Assembly (NCBI RefSeq): GCF_023953965.1
Contig: NZ_JAMLIX010000001.1
Location: 2,480,501 to 2,544,500 of the forward strand
Direction of reading: 5' to 3'
DNA from: Bosea sp. (in: a-proteobacteria)
GTDB lineage: Bacteria > Pseudomonadota > Alphaproteobacteria > Rhizobiales > Beijerinckiaceae
DNA: 64,000 bases
A program made the position numbers and the translations under genes. The notes below the pieces were generated by a model. It made no database searches. It saw only the letters and a list, made by a program, of their open reading frames with translations, and was not told where the DNA came from. This document shows, in pieces, positions 59,082 to 64,000 of the stretch (position 1 is its first letter; the number at the start of each line of letters is the position of its first letter).

Positions 59082-59873
59082 ATGGAACTCGGGCTGCAGG
59101 GCAAGACCGCCATCGTCACCGGCGGCGGCGAGGGGGTGGGCCGCGCGGCTGCCGCGAGCATGGCCCGCGAGGGCGCGAACGTGCTGATCGTCGGCCGGCG
59201 CGCGAATGTCCTCGAAGCAGCGGCCGAGGCGATTCCCGCGTCCGGCGGCGGTCGTGTCATCGTGCTCGCCGCCGACATCACGGCGCCCGGCGCGGCCGGC
59301 ACCATCGTGGAGGCGGCGCTCTCCGCCTTCGGGCGCCTCGACATTCTCGTCAACAATGCCGGCGCGTCCCTGGCCAAGCCCTTCGAGCAGGCGAGCCCGG
59401 AGGACTGGAACACGGATTTCGACCTGAAGCTCTGGGCGGCGATGGCGCTGATCCGCGCCGCGATCCCGCCGATGCGCCGGCAGGGCGGAGGCCGCATCAT
59501 CAACGTCACCAGCATCGACGGCCGCGCGCCGCGCGCCGGCTCCATGCCGACCAGCGTGGCGCGCGCCGCCGGAATCGCCATGACCAAGGTGCTGTCGCGC
59601 GATCTCGCCGCGGACAATATCCTCGTCACCACCGTCTGCATCGGCTTCATCAAGAGCGGGCAGCATGAGCGCCGCTACGCCCGCGAGGGCGTCGCGCCCG
59701 AGGCGGTGGAAGCGCGCTATGCCGAGGATGCGCGCCGGCGCGCCGTGCCGCTCGGGCGGGTCGGCGAGAGCGCGGAAGCCGGCGACGTCATCGCTTTCCT
59801 CGCCTCCGAGCGGGCGAGCTATCTCACCGGAATCGCCGTCAATATCGACGGCGGCACCTGCGCGGTGGCCTGA
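59082..59873 (+). CDS. Short-chain dehydrogenase/reductase-family protein lacking YxxxK
   Basis: 263 residues. The Rossmann motif TGGGEGVGRAAAASMARE (about 13-30) and LDILVNNAGAS are present, and the end YLTGIAVNIDGGT is normal. The catalytic segment after NVTSIDGRAPRAG reads SMPTSVARAAGIAM: neither tyrosine nor lysine of YxxxK is retained. It may use another chemistry or only bind nucleotide. It starts 15 bases after tctA, and its stop shares a base with the next start, so it belongs to the Tct operon. It is similar in kind to, but not a close copy of, the SDR at 50,104. Confidence 0.88.
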   Translation: MELGLQGKTAIVTGGGEGVGRAAAASMAREGANVLIVGRRANVLEAAAEAIPASGGGRVIVLAADITAPGAAGTIVEAALSAFGRLDILVNNAGASLAKPFEQASPEDWNTDFDLKLWAAMALIRAAIPPMRRQGGGRIINVTSIDGRAPRAGSMPTSVARAAGIAMTKVLSRDLAADNILVTTVCIGFIKSGQHERRYAREGVAPEAVEARYAEDARRRAVPLGRVGESAEAGDVIAFLASERASYLTGIAVNIDGGTCAVA

Positions 59874-60538
59874 TGGCCCCGCGCATCGCCCTGATCCACG
59901 CGGTCACGGTGGCGATCGACCCGGTCGGCGCGGCGATGCGCGAGCTCTGGCCGGATGCCTTCGTGATGAACCTGCTCGACGACAGCCTCAGCACCGACCG
60001 CGCCGGGCAGGAGGAGCTTACGCCCGAGATGCATGGCCGCATCGCCGATCTCGGCGACTACGCCCTGCGGAGGCGGGCCGACGGGGTTCTGTATACCTGC
60101 TCCGCCTTCGGGGCGGCGATCGCGGGTTTCGCGGAGCGCGCGCCGGTGCCGGTGCTCAAGCCCAACGAGGCGATGTTCGAGGCGGCGCTGGCGGCGGGCG
60201 ACCGCATCGGCATGCTCGCGACCTTCGCCCCCTCGATCGCGTCGATGACGGAGGAATTCGAGGCGCTGGCGGCGAGCCTCGGCCGCGCCGGGGCCCGCCT
60301 CGAAAGCCACTGCGTTCCCGAGGCGATGGCGGCGCTGCGGGCCGGGGACGGCGAGAGCCACGATCGGCGCCTCGCCGAAGCCGCGGGGCGCTTCTCAGGC
60401 TTCGACGTCGTGCTTCTGGCGCAATTCTCCACGGCCCGGGCGAAGGCGGCGGTCTCCGCCGTCATCGGGCAGCCGGCCCTGACGAGCCCGCACAGCGCGG
60501 TTGCGAAGCTCAGGAGCCTCGTTTTGCCGGCGATTTGA
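59873..60538 (+). CDS. Asp/Glu/hydantoin racemase-family protein with one catalytic cysteine
   Basis: 221 residues of the Asp/Glu racemase fold (two Rossmann-like lobes). The first catalytic cysteine is in GVLYTCSAFGAAI (about residues 65-77). The second lobe, where a cysteine is expected, reads VVLLAQFSTARAK with no cysteine. Relatives with this pattern may be isomerases or decarboxylases of the arylmalonate or maleate type, but even those usually need a cysteine. Start and SDR stop share a base (TGATG). It lies just before an HpaI-type aldolase in the Tct operon. Confidence 0.85.
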   Translation: MAPRIALIHAVTVAIDPVGAAMRELWPDAFVMNLLDDSLSTDRAGQEELTPEMHGRIADLGDYALRRRADGVLYTCSAFGAAIAGFAERAPVPVLKPNEAMFEAALAAGDRIGMLATFAPSIASMTEEFEALAASLGRAGARLESHCVPEAMAALRAGDGESHDRRLAEAAGRFSGFDVVLLAQFSTARAKAAVSAVIGQPALTSPHSAVAKLRSLVLPAI

Positions 60539-60567
60539 AGAGCGCGCGAAAGAACCGGAGGACATCC

Positions 60568-61275
60568 ATGTTCAATCATAACAGCCTCAAGCAGGCGATC
60601 GCGGACAATCGCCGTATCAAAGGCGTCCACTTCACCTATCCGGCCCTGGCCGCGATGGAGATCCTCGCCGCCGGCGGGATAGACTACATCTACATCGACG
60701 GTGAGCACGGCGCGTTCACCATCTCCGACATCGAGGCTGCCTGCATCGCGGCCGAGCGCCACGGCGTGACGCCGATCGCCCGCGTGCCCGACGGCACCGC
60801 GCCGGTGATCACGCAGTTTCTCGACCGCGGTGTCAGGGGAATCGTCGTTCCGCATGTCGAGACCGTGGAACAGGCCCGGATCGCGGTCGAGGCCACCTAT
60901 TACGCGCCGCTCGGGCAGCGCTCCTTCGGGGGCGGCCGGCCCTACGCCCATATCGGCAACAGGGACCTGCCCTCGCTGCTCGCGATGGCGAATGAAGGCG
61001 TGTCGCTGAGCGTGATGATCGAGACGGGCAAGGGGCTGGAGAATATCGCCGCCATCGCCGCCGTGCCTGGCGTCGACTACCTCAGCTACGGCATGATGGA
61101 TCTGTGCCAGTCGCTCGGCCATCCCGGCGAGCCGAGACACCCCCGGGTCACCGCCGCGGTCGAGAAAGCCTCGGCGGCGGCCCGCGCCGCGGGCAAGCCG
61201 GTCCGCGAGGATTTCATCGCCTTCGCCTGGATCAACGATCTCGTGGTGGAGGGCGCGCGCCAGCTCCTGCCTTGA
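60568..61275 (+). CDS. HpcH/HpaI-family aldolase
   Basis: 235 residues of the class II pyruvate aldolase group. The N-terminus AIADNRRIKGVHFTYPALAAMEILAAGGIDYIYIDGEHGAF (in parts) holds the catalytic region with the expected histidine shifted slightly, RGIVVPHVETVEQA is the central strand, and a Met/Asp-rich YGMMDLCQSLG replaces the usual G-x-x-D-L. It probably cleaves a 4-hydroxy-2-oxo acid to pyruvate and an aldehyde with a divalent metal. AACCGGAGG lies about 6 bases before the ATG. It is the last gene of the Tct operon and converges with the dipeptidase-like gene. Confidence 0.9.
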   Translation: MFNHNSLKQAIADNRRIKGVHFTYPALAAMEILAAGGIDYIYIDGEHGAFTISDIEAACIAAERHGVTPIARVPDGTAPVITQFLDRGVRGIVVPHVETVEQARIAVEATYYAPLGQRSFGGGRPYAHIGNRDLPSLLAMANEGVSLSVMIETGKGLENIAAIAAVPGVDYLSYGMMDLCQSLGHPGEPRHPRVTAAVEKASAAARAAGKPVREDFIAFAWINDLVVEGARQLLP

Positions 61276-61288
61276 GCGCGGTCCCTGA

Positions 61289-61304
61289 AGCGCCGCTGGG
61301 CGCT
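61289..61304. terminator. Short hairpin between convergent genes
   Basis: Arms agcgcc/ggcgct (61289-61294 with 61299-61304) around a 4-base loop, 14 bases after the aldolase stop. No T-run; only a weak bidirectional terminator candidate. The rest of the 81-base gap shows nothing. Confidence 0.3.
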
Positions 61305-61356
61305 CAGATACTCCCGACGGCTTAGCGGACACGGCGATCAGGCCGGCCTCGGCTGC

Positions 61357-62322
61357 TCAGCCGAAGACGGTCTCGTAAAGGCGCAGCCAGTTGCCGCCCA
61401 TGATCTTGGCGATCTCGGCGGGCTGGAAGCCGATCTGGCGCAAACCGCCTTCGATGTCGATCAGGCTTTCCGGGCCCTTCAGCCAGTCGGGCTTCGCCAC
61501 GGCACCGGGGACGGCGGCGGAGCCGGCGCCATACTGCACGCTGCGTGTCCAGCGGCCCTTGCGCATCCACTCGCGAAACCGGTCATCGTTCTTGTAGCTG
61601 TAATCCGTTCCCAGGCCGACATGGTCGATGCCGGCGATCTCGACCATGCGGGCGATCATCTCGCAGAAGGCGACGAGATCGGCGCAGGCGCGTTCAGGCG
61701 TGATGTTGCGATAGGCGGCGGCGCCGATCACGCCGCCGCTCTGCCGCAGCGCCTTGAGCACATCATCGGAACGGTTGCGCTTGTGCGGGAAGATGGAGGC
61801 GGCATTGGCATGGGTCACCGCGATCGGCTTGGGCGAATGCTCGATCGCCTCGAGCGTGCTGCGGTCGCCGACATGCGAGCAATCCACCATGATGCCCACC
61901 CGCGCCATCTCGCCGAGCAATTCGCGGCCGAAGCGGGTCAGGCCGCTGTCCTCATCCTCGTAGCAGGAGCCGCAGACGTCGTTCTGGTTGTTGTAGGTGA
62001 GCTGCACCACCCGAACGCCCATATCCGCGAAGAGCTCGGGAAAGCGGATGCGGCCCTCGAACAGGTTGCTGTTCTGGTAACCGAGCAGGATGCCGAGCTT
62101 GCCGTCGCGCTCGCATCGGCGGATGTCCTCGGCCCGTCGGACGATGCGGATGAGATCGGCATTGTCGCGCTCCATGTCGCGCCAGCGGCCGAGCGAATCC
62201 ATCGATTCGAGCGTGCCTTCCCAGAAGCCGAGGGTCGGTGTGACGCAGGTGTAACGGCCCTTCAGAAGGCGCTCGAACACGTCGCGGGAAAATTCTCCGC
62301 ACTGCAAGGCATCGATCAGCAT
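61357..62322 (-). CDS. Membrane-dipeptidase-family (M19) protein, N-terminal metal motif absent
   Basis: 321 residues of the renal dipeptidase/amidohydrolase fold. The central and C-terminal metal regions are clear: IMVDCSHVGDRSTLEAIEHS, PIAVTHANA (His) and DHVGLGTDYSYK (Asp). The N-terminal HxD found in canonical members (HNDLP-type) is missing; the protein begins MLIDALQCGEFSRDVFE. No signal peptide is seen. It may belong to a divergent M19 subgroup acting on an unusual amide, or use one metal. It converges with the Tct operon and lies downstream of the polyamine-type transporter genes on the same strand. Confidence 0.88.
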   Translation of the reverse strand: MLIDALQCGEFSRDVFERLLKGRYTCVTPTLGFWEGTLESMDSLGRWRDMERDNADLIRIVRRAEDIRRCERDGKLGILLGYQNSNLFEGRIRFPELFADMGVRVVQLTYNNQNDVCGSCYEDEDSGLTRFGRELLGEMARVGIMVDCSHVGDRSTLEAIEHSPKPIAVTHANAASIFPHKRNRSDDVLKALRQSGGVIGAAAYRNITPERACADLVAFCEMIARMVEIAGIDHVGLGTDYSYKNDDRFREWMRKGRWTRSVQYGAGSAAVPGAVAKPDWLKGPESLIDIEGGLRQIGFQPAEIAKIMGGNWLRLYETVFG

Positions 62323-62413
62323 GGTGTCCCTCCGGGGATGAGTTCATGGGTGACGGGCGGGGAACCCATCGGGTGAAGCGGGCTTGCGGGCCTGCCCGGA
62401 GCGGAACGATCGC

Positions 62414-63490
62414 TCAGGGATGGGCCGGGACGATCCGGCCCGCCTCGGGACGGAAGCCGATGCGGATGGTGCTGCCCACGGCCGGCACCTGGCTTTCGCC
62501 CCGGACGCGCAGCCGCAAGGCCTGGCCGGCGAGCCCGGCCATGATCAGCAGGCTGTCGCCGTAGTTGACCGTCGAGCGGACCGTGGCGTCGAAGCTGTTG
62601 AACTCGTCCTTTTGTCCGGGCTCGATCAGTTGCAACTGTTCGGGGCGGACGAGCAATTCGATGCGGGACGCGATGACGCGCGCCCGCTCCGCCGGCGTGA
62701 TCCTGACCGTGCCGATCGTATCGGCCGAAAAGGTGCCGTCGGCGGCGAGCCCGCCGGTGAAGAAGTTTGAATCACCCAGGAACTCGCCGACGAATTTGGT
62801 CGAGGGATAGCGGTAGATCTCCAGCGGATCGGCGAGATGCTCGATGCGGCCCTTGTTGAACACCGCGACGCGGTCCGACATCGACATCGCCTCGGTCTGG
62901 TCGTGCGTGACGTAGATCATCGTCACGCCCAACTCCTGGTGGATACGCTTGATCTCGAACTGCATGTGCTCGCGCAGGTTCTTGTCCAGCGCGCCCAGCG
63001 GCTCGTCCAGCAGCAGCACGTCGGGATCGAAGACGAGCCCGCGCGCCAGGGCCACGCGCTGCTGCTGCCCGCCCGAGAGCTCGCGCGGCAAGCGATGGGC
63101 GAAGCTCGACAGGCCGACCATGTCGAGCGTCCGCTTCACGCGCTCGGCGATCTCCGCCGGCGGGCGTTTGCGCATCTTGAGCGGGAAGCCGACATTGGCG
63201 ATGACGTTCAGGTGCGGGAACAGCGCATAGTTCTGGAAGACCATCCCGATATTGCGCCGCCACGGCTTCGTCCGGGTCAGGTCGTTGCCGGCCAGCATGA
63301 TGCCGCCATGGCTCGGCTCCTCGAAGCCGGCGATCATCATCAGCGTGGTGGTCTTGCCCGAGCCGGACGGTCCGAGAAACGAGATGAACTCGCCCTTGCG
63401 GATGTCGATCGAAACGTCCTCGACAGCATTCGTCAGCCCGTCATAAGATTTGTAGATGTTGTCGAGCGTCAAATACGAGGTGCGCGTCAT
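62414..63490 (-). CDS. Polyamine-type ABC transporter ATPase (PotA-like)
   Basis: 358 residues. The ATPase domain is about 1-235: Walker A GPSGSGKTT, signature LSGGQQQRVALARGL, Walker B LLLDEPLGALD and switch VTHDQTEAMS. The C-terminal TOBE-like domain is about 280-355 (LLVRPEQLQLIEPG). This two-domain form is typical of spermidine/putrescine or related organic-cation importers. Its ATG overlaps the stop of the permease gene by 4 bases. A receptor gene and the other permease should lie beyond the right edge. Confidence 0.94.
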   Translation of the reverse strand: MTRTSYLTLDNIYKSYDGLTNAVEDVSIDIRKGEFISFLGPSGSGKTTTLMMIAGFEEPSHGGIMLAGNDLTRTKPWRRNIGMVFQNYALFPHLNVIANVGFPLKMRKRPPAEIAERVKRTLDMVGLSSFAHRLPRELSGGQQQRVALARGLVFDPDVLLLDEPLGALDKNLREHMQFEIKRIHQELGVTMIYVTHDQTEAMSMSDRVAVFNKGRIEHLADPLEIYRYPSTKFVGEFLGDSNFFTGGLAADGTFSADTIGTVRITPAERARVIASRIELLVRPEQLQLIEPGQKDEFNSFDATVRSTVNYGDSLLIMAGLAGQALRLRVRGESQVPAVGSTIRIGFRPEAGRIVPAHP

Positions 63491-64000
63491 GCCGTATCTC
63501 CTGGCTGGGCGAGGCGGCGGAAAACAAAGGCGGCAGGCTGCTGCGCCTCGGCTTGCACCTGCTGGCGCCGCAGCTTGCGCTTCCTGCGTTCGGAGAACAC
63601 GGTCGAGACCACGACGCTGACGGCGACGGCCATGGTCAGCAGCGCCGAAACCACGGCGATGACCGGATCGCTGTCGATCTGGATGCTCTCGAACATGGTC
63701 TTGGGCAGGGTCGAGGCATCGCGGCCGCCGATGAAGATCGAGACCACCGCCTCGTTGAACGAGGCCAGGAAGGCGAACAGCGCGGCGACCAGGATCGTCG
63801 GGCGCAGCACCGGCGCCGAGACGTAGAAGAAGGTCCGCAGCGGCCCGGCGCCGGAGATCATCGCCGCGCGGATCAGGTTGCGATCGAAGCCCTTGATGCC
63901 GGCGCAGACCACCAGGAAGGTGACGGGGATCGCCAGCGCGGTATGGGCCAGCACCATCCCGAGCGGGGTTCCGACCAGCCCGAGCGGGCCGAAATAGCCA
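63487..64000 (-). CDS. Polyamine-type ABC transporter permease (PotC-like), truncated by the window edge
   Basis: The frame stays open to the window end, so the N-terminal part is missing. The visible 171 or so C-terminal residues begin GYFGPLGLVGTPLGMVLAHTALAIP, contain the EAA-type coupling loop RAAMISGAGPLRTFFYVSAPVLRP, and include at least three membrane helices before a basic C-terminus (SERRKRKLRRQQ). These are typical of PotC-like inner-membrane permeases. It overlaps the ATPase gene by 4 bases and is upstream of it in the operon. Confidence 0.92.
   Translation of the reverse strand, partial: GYFGPLGLVGTPLGMVLAHTALAIPVTFLVVCAGIKGFDRNLIRAAMISGAGPLRTFFYVSAPVLRPTILVAALFAFLASFNEAVVSIFIGGRDASTLPKTMFESIQIDSDPVIAVVSALLTMAVAVSVVVSTVFSERRKRKLRRQQVQAEAQQPAAFVFRRLAQPGDTA

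Overview
The window is GC-rich, densely coded chromosomal DNA. Short gaps, frequent 4-base stop/start overlaps and the gene content point to an alphaproteobacterium of the Hyphomicrobiales; Bosea or a close relative is my best guess, made from gene style and not from a database search. No rRNA, tRNA, CRISPR array, phage or insertion-sequence gene was recognised.

Bases 1-12,775 are mostly housekeeping: ribosome hibernation factor (hpf), nitrogen-PTS EIIA (ptsN), class I fumarase, a metallo-beta-lactamase-fold hydrolase, two small basic secreted proteins, elongation factor P (efp) divergent from its beta-lysylation enzymes (epmA, epmB), a FrnE-like thiol oxidoreductase, a TauE/SafE permease, pyrF, two tandem DUF1330 genes and anmK. 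From 12,861 the window becomes a run of regulators, transporters and catabolic enzymes that continues to the right edge.

The accessory part falls into modules. (a) 12,861-16,667: a PAS/LuxR regulator, a PfkB sugar kinase divergent from a GntR regulator, and a second, shorter LuxR regulator. (b) 16,963-26,793: a family 5 solute-binding protein, ATP-dependent hydantoinase/5-oxoprolinase subunits (hyuA, hyuB), two Dpp-type permeases with no ATPase gene, an IclR regulator and a ThDP enzyme. (c) 27,252-40,667: a branched-chain-type ABC importer with a fused LivH-LivM permease, two SnoaL-like proteins, an IclR regulator, two enolase-superfamily enzymes, an FAH-family hydrolase, a GMC oxidoreductase and an aldehyde dehydrogenase. 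(d) 40,675-51,664: a LysR regulator divergent from a CoA-ester lyase, family III CoA-transferase, PuuE-like cyclic-amide hydrolase, isochorismatase-type amidase, a complete five-gene Liv importer, an SDR and an alpha/beta hydrolase. (e) 51,621-62,322: an aldo/keto reductase, an aldehyde dehydrogenase relic, an iron alcohol dehydrogenase, an IclR regulator, a beta-propeller protein, a tripartite tricarboxylate transporter (TctCBA), an SDR, an Asp/Glu racemase homologue, an HpaI-type aldolase and a dipeptidase homologue. (f) 62,414 to the edge: a polyamine-type ABC ATPase and a permease cut by the window end.

The most notable signal is non-coding. A bipartite palindromic element of 56 bases (45 identical, no gaps) sits in front of both the Liv transporter operon of module c (27,032-27,087) and its catabolic operon (34,689-34,744), which suggests one regulon, probably under the IclR protein encoded between them. 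A related half-site arrangement occurs at the IclR promoter of module e. Module d can be read as a route from a cyclic imide or ureide to a half-amide, a dicarboxylate, its CoA ester, and then C-C cleavage. That reading is inference from families; the substrate is unknown.
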